Assembly: GCF_001693485.1 (NCBI RefSeq)
Contig: NZ_MAXC01000023.1
Span: 496,001-560,000, forward strand
Direction of reading: 5' to 3'
DNA length: 64,000 nucleotides
Source: Bradyrhizobium sp. LMTR 3
Lineage (GTDB): Bacteria > Pseudomonadota > Alphaproteobacteria > Rhizobiales > Xanthobacteraceae
In this document: positions 8,536 to 17,313 of the stretch, piece after piece
How the letters are laid out: each line of letters begins with the position of its first letter
Position numbering within the stretch: position 1 is the first letter of the stretch
Notes under the pieces: generated by a model
Databases searched by the model: none
Told to the model about the DNA's origin: nothing
What the model saw: the letters and a program-made list of their open reading frames with translations, nothing else
Translations under genes and position numbers: made by a program

Positions 8536-9636
8536 ATGGAGATCGGATATTTCACGATGCCGTCCCATCCGCCGGAGTGCGGGTTGAAGGAGGGCCACGA
8601 CTGGGACCTGCAGACGCTGCGCTGGCTCGACGAGCTCGGCTATCAGGAAGCCTGGATCGGTGAGCACCACACCGCGCCCTGGGAACCGCATCCTTCGCCC
8701 GATCTCATTCTTGCGCAGGCGTTTTTGCAGACCAAAAATATCCGCCTCGGTCCCGGCGGCTTCCTCTTGCCCTATCACCACCCCGCCGAACTCGCCAACC
8801 GCGTCGCGATGCTCGACCATCTCTCCGGCGGACGGCTGAACTTCGGCGTCGCGGCAAGCGGCCTGCCGAGCGACTGGGCGATGTTCAACGTCGATGGCAT
8901 GTCCGGCCAGAACCGCGACATGACGCGCGAGGCACTCGAGATCATCCTGAAAATGTGGACCGAGGACGCGCCCTGGACCCACACCGGCAAGTTCTGGACT
9001 GTGAGCAAGCCCGACACGATGTTCGACTTCCTCAAGCCTCACCTCAAGCCGCTGCAGGCGCCGCATCCGCCGATCGGCGTTGCCGGTCTCTCCAAGGGTT
9101 CGGATACGCTCAAGCTCGCCGGCGAGCGCGGCTACATCCCGATGAGCCTCAACCTCAATCCGGCCTATGTCGGCAGCCACTGGGAGTCGGTCGAGATCGG
9201 AGCTGCGAAAACCGGACGCAAGCCCAAGCGCAGCGACTGGCGGCTGGTACGCGAGGTCTTCATCGCCGACACCGACGAGGAGGCGTGGCGGCTGTCGGTC
9301 GGCGACATGATGGGCCGGATGATGACCGAATATTTCCTTCCTCTGCTCGGCCATTTCGGCTTCAAGGACTACCTCAAGGCCACGCCCGATATCGCAGACT
9401 CCGACGTCACGGCCGAATACTGCGCCCGCAACAACTGGATCGTCGGCTCGCCTTCGACCGTCACCGAGAAGATCGAGCGGATCTATCACGAGGTCGGCGG
9501 CTTCGGCACGCTGCTCGTGTTCGGCTTCGACTACAAGCACAAGCCGGAAGCGTGGCACAATTCGCTGCGCCTGTTGAAGCAGGAGGTGATGCCGCGGCTG
9601 AAGCATCTCGATGCGGACTTGACGAAGGCGGCGTGA
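8536..9636 (+). CDS. LLM class flavin-dependent oxidoreductase
   Basis: A 366-residue TIM-barrel monooxygenase of the bacterial-luciferase-like family, using reduced FMN from a separate reductase. Recognisable segments are WLDELGYQEAWIGEHH, NIRLGPGGFLLPYHHPAELA, LDHLSGGRLNFGVAASGLPS and the C-terminal GSPSTVTEKIERIYHEVGGF. ATG 8536 follows CGAGGA by six bases; longer open frame upstream runs through the repeat and is not coding. The substrate is unknown; relatives include limonene and alkane monooxygenase-like enzymes. No flavin reductase gene is adjacent. Confidence 0.88.
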   Translation: MEIGYFTMPSHPPECGLKEGHDWDLQTLRWLDELGYQEAWIGEHHTAPWEPHPSPDLILAQAFLQTKNIRLGPGGFLLPYHHPAELANRVAMLDHLSGGRLNFGVAASGLPSDWAMFNVDGMSGQNRDMTREALEIILKMWTEDAPWTHTGKFWTVSKPDTMFDFLKPHLKPLQAPHPPIGVAGLSKGSDTLKLAGERGYIPMSLNLNPAYVGSHWESVEIGAAKTGRKPKRSDWRLVREVFIADTDEEAWRLSVGDMMGRMMTEYFLPLLGHFGFKDYLKATPDIADSDVTAEYCARNNWIVGSPSTVTEKIERIYHEVGGFGTLLVFGFDYKHKPEAWHNSLRLLKQEVMPRLKHLDADLTKAA

Positions 9637-9657
9637 GTGAGCGCTCCACTCTTTCCC

Positions 9658-9780
9658 CGTCATTGCGAGGAGCGGTAGCGACGAAGCAATCCATTCTTTC
9701 GTTGTGCGGCGAGATGGATTGCTTCGCGGAGCCTGTCATCCGGCGGCGCTTCGCGCCGACCGGGTGGCTCGCAACGACGG
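9658..9780. repeat. Dispersed inverted repeat, family B
   Basis: CGTCATTGCGAGGAGCG, GAAGCAATCCA and TGGATTGCTTCG facing each other, ending GCAACGACGG. A second copy lies at 17193-17313 and a half copy near 47527-47564. It fills the space between two convergent genes. Confidence 0.85.
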
Positions 9781-9793
9781 TGGATATAGTCCC

Positions 9794-10921
9794 TCAACGC
9801 GGCGGCTTCGGCGCCGGCTCCACCGGGCGCACCTGCCAGAATTTCAGCAGGCGACGAGCGTTTTCGACCGTCAGTTTGGCGTACTGCTCTCTTGCTTTCG
9901 CCAGCTCGTGCCGGCCCATCGAGCCGGCGGCGAAGCGGCTGTCGAGCACGGCGGCCACCGTGTCCCAGTTCAGGCCGGCAACGCGGCAGGGGATCAGCAC
10001 GCCGTCGTCGCGCAGGCTCTGCATCACCGGGCGGATCACCTCGACGGTCGAGCCTGATAGTTCGGCGAGCGCTGCGACTGTCTCGGCGTACTTCCGCTCT
10101 CTCGCAAACGCCAGGAGCGCCGGCTCGTTCAGCTTGCCGTGCTTGGCGAGCGCAGCGACGAAGCGGCGCGCGGCGGCGAAATCGCGGGTGCGCGACATTT
10201 CGCGGCTGGCGCCGGCCGAGGCGGCGGCGATCGCGTTGCGGATTTCCTCGAACAGATGTGGCGGCGCGCGCGACAACAGCCGCGTGCGCACGGCTTCCGT
10301 TGCGTTCTGCAGCAATTGCCGGCGCTGTTCGGCCGGCAGGTCGACGCGGATGCCGGTCTCGACCGCCAGATCCGGATCGCTCTCCGCCTGCTTCAGCACG
10401 ATTGCAAAACCGCTCGCCGACATTCGCGCGCCGGGATTGGTCACGAGCCGCCGGCTGACCGAGGGATAATGCCGCTTGAGCAGCGCGTCGGTGACGATCT
10501 CGGTCAGCCACCAGCGCCCGGAGATCGCCAGCAGATGCTGCTCGCCTTTGGTCTGCGCCAATTCCACCAGATCGTCGGCCGTCAGCCGCGCCGATTCGGT
10601 CAGCACCGGACGCGCGATCGAAATCTCGTCGTTATGCGCGAGCCGTCGGATTACGATCGGCGGCGCATGCTTCGCGGAAGCGAGCTGCGTGCTCAATTCG
10701 GCAAGCGCGATGCGCGCGGAGACGTCGGCGAGCGCCCGCAGCTCGATGGTGCGGATCAGCCGTTCCAGCACGTCGCCGAACAGCTCGATCTGCTCGCCGG
10801 AATAGCCGTCGGCGGACAGCAGAAACAGGTCCGTGACCTGCCTCAGCGCATCCAGATGTTTTTCCGCCGAGCCGGCCTGGATGGCCGCCTCGACCTCCTC
10901 GGTGATCGATCGTTCCAACAT
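9794..10921 (-). CDS. DUF2336 domain-containing protein
   Basis: A 375-residue soluble alpha-helical protein matching DUF2336, an alphaproteobacterial family of unknown function built of HEAT-like helical units. Characteristic pieces are KHLDALRQVTDLFL, ELFGDVLERLI, IVIRRLAHNDEISIARPVL, KGEQHLLAISGRWWLTE and the C-terminal LNWDTVAAVLDSR region. ATG 10921 follows AGGA with a six-base gap; an alternative ATG at 11002 would add 27 residues, and the open frame beyond runs into a repeat. No signal or membrane segment is seen and the neighbours give no clear role. Confidence 0.82.
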   Translation of the reverse strand: MLERSITEEVEAAIQAGSAEKHLDALRQVTDLFLLSADGYSGEQIELFGDVLERLIRTIELRALADVSARIALAELSTQLASAKHAPPIVIRRLAHNDEISIARPVLTESARLTADDLVELAQTKGEQHLLAISGRWWLTEIVTDALLKRHYPSVSRRLVTNPGARMSASGFAIVLKQAESDPDLAVETGIRVDLPAEQRRQLLQNATEAVRTRLLSRAPPHLFEEIRNAIAAASAGASREMSRTRDFAAARRFVAALAKHGKLNEPALLAFARERKYAETVAALAELSGSTVEVIRPVMQSLRDDGVLIPCRVAGLNWDTVAAVLDSRFAAGSMGRHELAKAREQYAKLTVENARRLLKFWQVRPVEPAPKPPR

Positions 10922-11052
10922 CGCTCGTCCTGAGCGTTTCCAGCCGGTTCTGGCAGCAGATGCGTGAGAATAGGCAGCAGAGTTGAACGATTCGTAAACC
11001 ATTCGGGTTCCGCGGCGGCAGGAATGCGGCCGTAAGGTTGCGGGGCTCGCTT

Positions 11053-11190
11053 TCTTCCTTCTCCCCTTGTGGGAGAAGGTGGCGCGAAGCGCCGGATGAG
11101 GGGTTCTCTCCGCGGAGACAGACCCCTCATCCGTCTTGCCGCCGCTCCGCGGCGTCAATCCACCTTCTCCCACAAGGGGAGAAGGGAAGA
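11053..11190. repeat. Dispersed inverted repeat, family A
   Basis: Arms TTCCTTCTCCCCTTGTGGGA plus GAAGGTGG and its reverse complement (11160-11190) flank a core with CGCGAAGCGCCGGATGAGGG. It occupies most of the 295-bp space between the DUF2336 and DUF2235 genes; I see nothing else there. Confidence 0.88.
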
Positions 11191-11216
11191 GGGCGCTCCG
11201 CTCGTCTCGGACCATC

Positions 11217-12506
11217 CTACGCTTCCGCCGCGACGTCCTCCGCGCTCGCATGCGCCGGCGGTGTCGGCATCGGGAATTTCTCGTATTGCTTCGGCAGGTT
11301 CACTGGCCGGTAGCTCGGCAGCGCGTCCATGCGCTGCAGCGCGGACTCGTGGATGACTGCGCCGTCGGGGATCAGCCGCGGTTCGGCGTCGGGGATGTAA
11401 TAGCCGAAATGGCTCTCACGCGCCGGCCATTCCTTGTACGTCGCGCGCTTCGGCAGATATTCGAGCAGCCACCACGCGCCGCGCAGCGACTCGTGCAGCT
11501 CGCCGCGCACATCCGGCGCGACATAGGAGAACGGGCTGCCCTTGCGAGGGACTCCCCAGGCGAGCTGGTTGACGGTGGCCTGGTTGACGCGGAGCCCGCA
11601 CTTGACCGCCTCGTCGATCATCCAGAGCAGCGGATACTTTGAAAGCCCGCTTTCCCTTTCCGGGTAGCCGCCGCCGATATCGGCATGGACGCCTGAGAAC
11701 CACACCTGCAGAATATCCTGCGGCTCGGCGTTGATGTCGTTGAAGCGGTTGTGCCGGAAGGTTTGCGGATCGTCCCACTTTTTCAGGCGGAACATGCAGC
11801 GCCGCTCGTCGATCGAGATTGCCTGCCGGAACGTCTGCACGCTCGGGTTCGCAATGGTGAACGCGAGCTCCTCCAGGCTCGGCCAATAGAAGCGATCGGC
11901 CCGCGGCACGATCACGCTGGCGACCGTATCCCAGACGCCGACGAAGCGGATCACAGGCCAGCGTGTCGAGGTGATGCGCGCGAATTGGGCTGCGTTGTCG
12001 AACGCCGTCTGCGGCAGCGGCCCTCCAGCGTCGCCGGCATCGCTGAGCAGCTTCATCTCGCGGCGCAGCTTCGGCGCCTCGTCGGAGGAGAACTGCTTGT
12101 AGGCGATCAGGCCGCTTCCTGCGAGATTGACCTGCTCGGGCGAGATCAATCCAATCTTGTGCACCAGCCCCGCCAGCACCCGCACGGTATAGGCGCCGCG
12201 GGAAAAGCCGAACAGATAGATCTGATCGCCTTCGCGATAATGCTGGACCAGGAAGCCATAGGCCGCGAGCACGTTGTCATCGAGCCCATAGCCGGTGGCG
12301 AGCCCAAGGATGGCGTTGAAATCCTGCTTCAGCTTGTGCCACGGGTCCGGCCGCTCCAGCGTGCCGACGCCCGGATCGTAAAACACCATCTGCCGCGGCT
12401 CGGTCTTCTCCGTCTTGCGCAGGCAGCGATAGAGCTTGAGCACGTTGGAGATGTTCTCGGAAATCTCGTTGCCGGTGCCGTCGCAGCAGATGATGATGTT
12501 GCGCAT
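11217..12506 (-). CDS. DUF2235 domain alpha/beta hydrolase
   Basis: A 429-residue protein of the DUF2235 (T6SS phospholipase Tle1-like) family. The N-terminus has the motif CCDGTGN (7-13); the nucleophile elbow GFSRGA puts the serine at 102; VGVWDTVAS and WFSGVHADIGGGYPE supply the later conserved Asp and His segments. The family hydrolyses phospholipids when it is a type VI effector, but many solitary copies are of unknown function. No VgrG, PAAR or immunity gene is adjacent and there is no signal peptide, so a cytoplasmic housekeeping role is equally possible. The ATG at 12506 is the only good start. Confidence 0.85.
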   Translation of the reverse strand: MRNIIICCDGTGNEISENISNVLKLYRCLRKTEKTEPRQMVFYDPGVGTLERPDPWHKLKQDFNAILGLATGYGLDDNVLAAYGFLVQHYREGDQIYLFGFSRGAYTVRVLAGLVHKIGLISPEQVNLAGSGLIAYKQFSSDEAPKLRREMKLLSDAGDAGGPLPQTAFDNAAQFARITSTRWPVIRFVGVWDTVASVIVPRADRFYWPSLEELAFTIANPSVQTFRQAISIDERRCMFRLKKWDDPQTFRHNRFNDINAEPQDILQVWFSGVHADIGGGYPERESGLSKYPLLWMIDEAVKCGLRVNQATVNQLAWGVPRKGSPFSYVAPDVRGELHESLRGAWWLLEYLPKRATYKEWPARESHFGYYIPDAEPRLIPDGAVIHESALQRMDALPSYRPVNLPKQYEKFPMPTPPAHASAEDVAAEA

Positions 12507-12632
12507 GGTGACTCGCGGGGGAGGGGTGATACTACCGGAGCGAGTATAGCAAAATGAGGGGATTTTTGGATGGCGCTGCGGGGCGGCGATGGCGCTTCGT
12601 CCACGGCTATTCCGGGCGCAAGCGGCCTGCGG

Positions 12633-12905
12633 TCAGGCCGCCTCCGTCACCGCTCGTAGGTGAACGCCGGTTTCTTCCTGCGGCGCCCCGATGACGCCGA
12701 GCAGGTTTCCAGCGGTGGGATTGCCGTCGGGTCCGAACATGCGGATCAGGCTCTTCGGAGACCGCCCCCAGCACCTCGCCGAGCCGCTCGAAGTCGACGG
12801 TTGCGTTGATATAGGCCCGCAGCGCCGCGCCGGCCCTCATCGATCTCACCCTGCAGCAGCGCCCGCACCGCTTCCTGAAACAGGGCTTTGCGAAAAGCAG
12901 GCTCT
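12633..12905 (-). pseudogene. Remnant of an HTH antitoxin-type regulator (truncated, two frameshifts)
   Basis: Three successive frames on the minus strand together spell one known type of small DNA-binding antitoxin protein: FRKALFQEAVRALLQGEIDE, then ALRAYINATVDFERLGEVLG, then KSLIRMFGPDGNPTAGNLLG ending GVHLRAVTEAA and a TGA at 12633. One extra base after the GAGGGCCGG codons (near 12835) and one extra G in the GGGGG run (near 12760) break the frame. There is no start codon: an in-frame TGA lies just before the FRK segment, so the N-terminus is lost. The remnant abuts the end of the NERD-helicase gene, with no toxin partner visible. Confidence 0.72.
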
Positions 12906-12908
12906 AGT

Positions 12909-14726
12909 CTACGCGATCAACCGCTGCACCAGCGCTGACTCACTTGAGTACGTCAAGAGCGCCTCGTGAGTCGCCCGAGTAACCCCAACATACGTCAGCC
13001 GAACGCATTCCTCGACTGGCTCGCCGTGGCGACCGAGCAAGCCCAACCCTGCGATGGCGACGCACGGAAACTCGAGCCCTTTCGCAGTGTGCATGCTCAA
13101 CAAACGCACAGCTACACGCTTCGTCGAAACTCTGTTCTTGTTGTTCTTGGCCATATCGATCGGCACTTCATGCTTGGTGAGTACCTGAGCGACCCGCTCC
13201 CCAATCCAGTGCTCCGGATAAAGGCAAGCCATTTGCGGCCATTCGTATCCCGCCTTCTTCCGCCCGAGAAACCATTCGGCCACGCAGTGAGCTTCTGCGT
13301 CGATGCTCACACACTGCCGCACGTCCGGCACCAGTCCCTGCCGACCCGCATCTTCGGGCAACAGGATGGGGTGCTCATCATCGGCCGTCGTGCCCGGAGC
13401 GCCGATCACGTCTGAAGCGAAGCGCCGCGCAAAGGCAACGATTTGGGCCGTGTTCCGGTAATTGACTTTCAGGACGGTCGTTCTGCCCGTCGCTTCAATT
13501 CCGAGCTGTTTCCACACCGGGCGCTCACGTCCCTTGTAGATGGCCTGTATATCGTCGTAGACGACCATCAGCGCCTTCGTGCGTGGGTTCACCATCTTGG
13601 CCGCAAGCGCGAGCCATTGCGGCTCGAAGTCGTGTGCCTCGTCGATCAGGACGGCGTCGTACTGTTCAGTTGGGATATGCCCCTGATCTACGGCCTTCAC
13701 GACCTCTGCAACGCTCGCAGCCAATCGCTTTGCGTAGTCTGGATATTCTCGCTCGGATGGGGCAGGAATCCCATAAGTCCGCAGCATCCGGTAACACCAA
13801 GCATGAAAGGTAAGTACTTGAACGCGGTCTTCCACGCCCCGATTCTGCATGGCATCCTCAAGTCGCCCAGCGATGCCATTGGCGTAGCACAGGATGAGTA
13901 CCGGCTTTGTAGCCGCACGCGCCAGATGTTCGGCGCGAAAGGCAAGGATCAGCGTCTTGCCCGATCCAGCGACGCCGCGAATAATTCGATGCCCCTCTCC
14001 CAAGCTGCGCGCGATCTGCTCCTGATGCATGTCCATGACTGCAAGCGTCCGATCGGATGGATCGGGCACCATCGCCTCGTCCAGAGGCAAGGCAATCTGT
14101 CGTATGCGGATTTCGGGAAAGAGCAGCGCGCGCAGCCGGTCGAACTGTGGCATCGACAACGGCTCTCCGAGACGCGGATAAACCATGCGCCATAATCTGG
14201 ACCGGAATTCTTCAGGGTCGGTGCTCTCCGTCATTTCATCCTTGAACACACATAAGTGCTCGGCGAACACCTCCTTAAGTTCGGTCTGATCGAACTGCTT
14301 GCGCGTAATATTGGTGAATACGACCCCGAAGCCGAACGGAAGAATGGGTCGCCCCATGAAGCGATGACCAGCAGGAAACAGCAGTTGACCATCCCGCTCC
14401 AGCGTGCGCACGACCTCGAATGTGTACTTGCGAGCCTGCTCCAGGGGGCTGGTCTCCCGCACGATGCCACGACTCGTCAGCAATTCGACTTTCGTTTTGT
14501 CGGCCGCCACGATTGATTCCAGGCGCCAGTCCTTCACCTCAAGCACGAGCAGGCCGTTCGCTGGGTGAACGATGATAAAGTCCGGATGCCGGCTGCGAGG
14601 GCCGACCGGGAGATTGTGCCAAGCGATAGCGTTCTCTTCGAGGAAGTCCTTGAGGCGCTCCGCGAGTCGCAGCTCGCCGCGGGTGTCGAAGCGCGCGAAG
14701 CCCAGGCTAGGGATCAGGATTGCCAT
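12909..14726 (-). CDS. NERD nuclease-UvrD/Rep helicase fusion
   Basis: A 605-residue protein. The N-terminal NERD domain has a PD-(D/E)xK-type core, Asp49 (HPDFII) and ELxK-like Glu63-Val-Lys65 (LLVLEVKDW). A superfamily 1 helicase follows: Walker A GVAGSGKT (251-258), motif II IDEAHDF (Asp362-Glu363), motif III VVYDDIQAIY, motif IV LKVNYRNT, motif V LLSMHTAKGLEF and motif VI TYVGVTRA. Both activities look intact, so it probably cuts and translocates on DNA. It has no partner gene. The local base composition looks slightly less G+C-rich than the neighbours. NERD-helicase proteins occur in repair and in mobile or phage-defence settings; function here is not known. Confidence 0.85.
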   Translation of the reverse strand: MAILIPSLGFARFDTRGELRLAERLKDFLEENAIAWHNLPVGPRSRHPDFIIVHPANGLLVLEVKDWRLESIVAADKTKVELLTSRGIVRETSPLEQARKYTFEVVRTLERDGQLLFPAGHRFMGRPILPFGFGVVFTNITRKQFDQTELKEVFAEHLCVFKDEMTESTDPEEFRSRLWRMVYPRLGEPLSMPQFDRLRALLFPEIRIRQIALPLDEAMVPDPSDRTLAVMDMHQEQIARSLGEGHRIIRGVAGSGKTLILAFRAEHLARAATKPVLILCYANGIAGRLEDAMQNRGVEDRVQVLTFHAWCYRMLRTYGIPAPSEREYPDYAKRLAASVAEVVKAVDQGHIPTEQYDAVLIDEAHDFEPQWLALAAKMVNPRTKALMVVYDDIQAIYKGRERPVWKQLGIEATGRTTVLKVNYRNTAQIVAFARRFASDVIGAPGTTADDEHPILLPEDAGRQGLVPDVRQCVSIDAEAHCVAEWFLGRKKAGYEWPQMACLYPEHWIGERVAQVLTKHEVPIDMAKNNKNRVSTKRVAVRLLSMHTAKGLEFPCVAIAGLGLLGRHGEPVEECVRLTYVGVTRATHEALLTYSSESALVQRLIA

Positions 14727-14968
14727 GTCATGGCCGAAAGGTTGAGAGCCAACTTAGGGCTCAACGCGACCTCATCACGTTTTGGGTCGATGCTCACGGA
14801 CCTGCCCTTTTGCAATTCACGCGTTCTCCCGCGATCAGTGAGAGCAGAACTGACCTCGCTTGTAAATTGCGTCAGGAGTGCCTTTGAGGAATTCCCAAAC
14901 GGCCGCTTGCCGTCGCCGTCTCTCCCGGCAAAGATCGATCTTAGGTTGCGTCGGCCGACCCCAAACGC
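14727..14968. other. Intergenic stretch without recognisable gene
   Basis: Between the NERD-helicase start and the rpmB terminator I find no convincing coding frame on either strand. The sequence is less G+C-rich than its surroundings and presumably carries the promoter of the leftward helicase gene, though no clear -35/-10 pair is evident. Confidence 0.5.
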
Positions 14969-14997
14969 AAAAACGGCCGGGTCTTCCGACCCGGCCG
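14969..14997 (-). terminator. Rho-independent terminator of rpmB
   Basis: On the minus strand a 10-bp stem CGGCCGGGTC / GACCCGGCCG with loop GGAA is followed by TTTTT. It lies 34 bp after the rpmB stop codon. Confidence 0.93.
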
Positions 14998-15030
14998 CTC
15001 CGAACTTCGATCCGCCGATTTACGTTTGGC

Positions 15031-15339
15031 TCAGCTCGCCTTCTTCACAGGCGCGGGCTTGCCGACCTTCTTCTCGAGTGCGCGCTTCAGTTCGAGCGCG
15101 CGGGGGGAGAGGACGTCGGCCTTGGCCTTGAGGAGGTAGGCATCGAGGCCGCCATTGTGGTCGACGCTCTTGAGCGCATTGGTCGAGACGCGCAGGCGCA
15201 CGTTGCGGCCGAGCGCGTCCGAGATGAAGGTGACGTTGGCAAGGTTCGGCAGGAAGCGCCGCTTGGTCTTGATGTTGGAGTGGCTCACCTTGTGGCCCAC
15301 TTGGGGGCCCTTGGCCGTCAGTTCGCAGCGCCGGGACAT
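15031..15339 (-). CDS. rpmB: 50S ribosomal protein L28
   Basis: A 102-residue ribosomal protein of the large subunit. It begins MSRRCELTAKGPQVGHKVSH, continues SNIKTKRRFLPNL and VTFISDALGRNVRLRVSTNA, which is the L28 signature of alphaproteobacteria, and ends in a Lys/Ala-rich tail. ATG 15339 is preceded by GAGGA at a suitable distance; upstream open codons belong to the leader. It has its own promoter and terminator, so it is a single-gene transcript. A typical zinc-binding Cys set of some L28 proteins is absent apart from Cys5. Confidence 0.96.
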   Translation of the reverse strand: MSRRCELTAKGPQVGHKVSHSNIKTKRRFLPNLANVTFISDALGRNVRLRVSTNALKSVDHNGGLDAYLLKAKADVLSPRALELKRALEKKVGKPAPVKKAS

Positions 15340-15433
15340 CTTGCAAAATCCTCTTCCATCCCCGCCAGGGCCAAGCCGCTTCTCGCGGGCGCCGCGGGGG
15401 TCCAAAATCGCGTCCATTTCCAGGAACCGCGGA

Positions 15434-15462
15434 CGTATAGGGGGAGACGGCCACGCGGTCAA
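15434..15462 (-). promoter_or_regulatory. Sigma-70 promoter of rpmB
   Basis: On the minus strand TTGACC (15462-15457) and TATACG (15439-15434) are separated by 17 bp, close to consensus, about 95 bp upstream of the rpmB ATG. A leader of roughly 85-90 nt is expected. Confidence 0.8.
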
Positions 15463-15513
15463 GGTTGTTGGGCCGGTAAAGGAGCCCCGTTCCGGGGCTC
15501 AAGCCCGTATTTC

Positions 15514-15567
15514 TGACGCGCTTTCTTCACGCGAAACCGGAAGTCCACTTCGCTTGAAAACGCTATG
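15514..15567. repeat. Short palindromic repeat, family F
   Basis: GACGCG-TTTCTTCACGCGAA, CCGG, CACTTCGCTTGAAAACGC, CTATGG. A near-identical unit lies at 34469-34520. A separate hairpin GAGCCCCG-TTC-CGGGGCTC sits just left of it (15482-15500). The remaining sequence of 15463-15761 shows no gene I can support. Confidence 0.75.
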
Positions 15568-15761
15568 GTTCGTAACGACTGGTTTACCAGGGGTTCCAGC
15601 CACTTAAGGGACCATATAAAGGGCGTAATCCGCGCCGACACCATGGCTTTCGAAAAAGAACCGGCCCCAAGCCCCCGCAAGCGGTGGGCGGCCAGGGAGA
15701 GGTCGGGTAGAGGCGTGGCTTTCGCGAAAGCACGCGTTGTTTGCCGGATATTTTTGCCTAA

Positions 15762-16667
15762 ATGAACACCCAATCGCGCCGATCCCGGGATTTTTCACTC
15801 GTGACTGCCAGATGCGCCGTTTCGCGCCAATCTCTCTCCGCAAGGCTCGGCCTCGCTGTCGGCCTGTGCGCCGCCGCGTGGGGCTTGCTCGCGCCGCAAC
15901 AGGCCTCTGCGCAGGGGCGGCTGGACGCGCGTTATGAGGCGACGCTGGCGGGCATCCCCGTCGGCAAGGGAAGCTGGACCATCGAAATCGGCGACGATGT
16001 GTTTTCGGCCTCGGCGCAAGGCGGCACGGCCGGGCTGTTGAAGGCGTTTTCCGGCGGCACAGGTTCCGGCGCCAGCCAGGGCCGCATCGTGAACGGCGCG
16101 CTGGTGGCGAACGCCTATACCGCGACCACCACCACGCAGAAGAAGTCCGAAACCATCCGGATTTCGCTGGCCAATGGCGGCGTGAAGGAATTTTCGATCG
16201 ACCCGGCGCCGCCGGTCGATCCCGGCCGCATTCCCGTCACCGACGCGCACCGCAAAAGCGTGCTCGATCCCATGACGGGCTCACTGCTGCGCGTGCCCGG
16301 CAATGGCGAAGTGCTGGCGCCGGATTCCTGCCGCACCGGGGCAGGGATCTTTGACGGACGCATGCGCTACGATCTCAAGCTCGATTACAAGCGCATGGAA
16401 ACGGTCAAAGCCGAAAAGGGCTATCACGGGCCGGCGCTGGTTTGCGCCATCTATTTTACGCCCGTCGCGGGCTACATCCCGGATCGCCCCGTGATCAAAT
16501 ATCTCGCGAACGAACGGCGGATCGAGATCACCTTCGTGCCGCTCGCGGGGACGCGCGTCCTGGTTCCCTTCCGCATGACGATCCCGACGCCGTTTGGCCT
16601 GGCGATGCTGGAAGCGACGTCGTTCGTGACATCAGCCATGCCGCCACGGGTAGCGAAGACGAATTGA
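15762..16667 (+). CDS. DUF3108 domain-containing exported protein
   Basis: A 301-residue protein with a long basic N-terminus and a hydrophobic stretch (about 29-48) ending ASAQG, a likely signal peptide. The body matches DUF3108, an envelope family of unknown function: LDARYEATLAGIPVGKGSW, DPMTGSLL, CRTGAGIFDGRMRYDLKLDY, CAIYFTPVAGY and PLAGTRVLVPFRM. It is divergent from rpmB, an arrangement I recall from related genomes. A start at 15801 or 15822 would shorten the cytoplasmic tail; ATG 15762 is kept because no better ribosome site is seen. Probably periplasmic. Confidence 0.82.
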   Translation: MNTQSRRSRDFSLVTARCAVSRQSLSARLGLAVGLCAAAWGLLAPQQASAQGRLDARYEATLAGIPVGKGSWTIEIGDDVFSASAQGGTAGLLKAFSGGTGSGASQGRIVNGALVANAYTATTTTQKKSETIRISLANGGVKEFSIDPAPPVDPGRIPVTDAHRKSVLDPMTGSLLRVPGNGEVLAPDSCRTGAGIFDGRMRYDLKLDYKRMETVKAEKGYHGPALVCAIYFTPVAGYIPDRPVIKYLANERRIEITFVPLAGTRVLVPFRMTIPTPFGLAMLEATSFVTSAMPPRVAKTN

Positions 16668-16759
16668 GGCTTTGAAGTCACCTCGCCCCGCTCTTCGCGG
16701 GGAGAGGTTGAGACGCCGGCGCGCGTTGCGAAGATTAAGTGAGGGACGACGACTCTATC

Positions 16760-16864
16760 GCTCCCTCCCCCCTTGCGGGGGAGGGTCGGGGAGAGGGGTA
16801 AGCCACGAGCACCGCCGTTGCCGCCACCCCTCTCCCTAGCCCTCCCCCGCAAGGGGGGAGGGAA
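16760..16864. repeat. Inverted repeat, family A variant
   Basis: GCTCCCTCCCCCCTTGCGGG and its reverse complement (about 16840-16864) flank a core. It resembles the 55140-55271 unit more than the common family A form. Confidence 0.8.
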
Positions 16865-17192
16865 CGCAGCGTCAATCGCTGTGGCACCATGCAAATGCAG
16901 CGAGCTGAATCATGTTGACTCTTCCCCGCTTCTGATTCGACTCCGTCGCCCTGATCTTTTTAAGAAATTAGTCCCGAAACCGTCGCTTGTGGAGCCGCCT
17001 TAAACTTGATCTAGTGCCGCCGGGTGCGCTTCAGCGCGAGATGTTGCGGTGAACGTATCGGGTCTCGGGAGGAGTCAGCGATTCGGACGCGATTCGTTCC
17101 AGACTCGTTCCAAAGCTTAAGCCGCGACCGCATCACCGTCGCAAAGTGAAACAGAATCGGCGCAATTGACGCCGAGCCAGCAGAAAGACGTC

Positions 17193-17313
17193 CGTCATTG
17201 CGAGTCAACGGGTCGGCGCAAGCGCCGCCCGATGATAAACTCCGCGAAGCAATCCATCGCGCAGCATAACGGATGGCTGGATTGCTTCGTTGCGTTGCTC
17301 CTCGCAATGACGG
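17193..17313. repeat. Dispersed inverted repeat, family B
   Basis: CGTCATTGCGAG ... GCGAAGCAATCCA ... TGGATTGCTTCG ... CTCGCAATGACG. It shares its ends and both internal 12-bp blocks with the copy at 9658-9780, but the core differs. Confidence 0.85.

Noticed and set aside
5893..9663. 1256-residue open frame on the minus strand
   Set aside because: It runs antisense to the cobT end, esterase, Old Yellow Enzyme and luciferase-like genes, all with clear family motifs. High G+C makes such shadow frames common.
9794..11251. Longer start for the DUF2336 gene
   Set aside because: The extension translates the family A repeat (peptide LFPSPLVGEGG and HPALRATFSHKG), which recurs in unrelated frames throughout the window.
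15459..15773. 104-residue minus-strand frame between rpmB and the DUF3108 gene
   Set aside because: It covers repeat sequence and the rpmB promoter, has no ribosome site and no recognisable domain.
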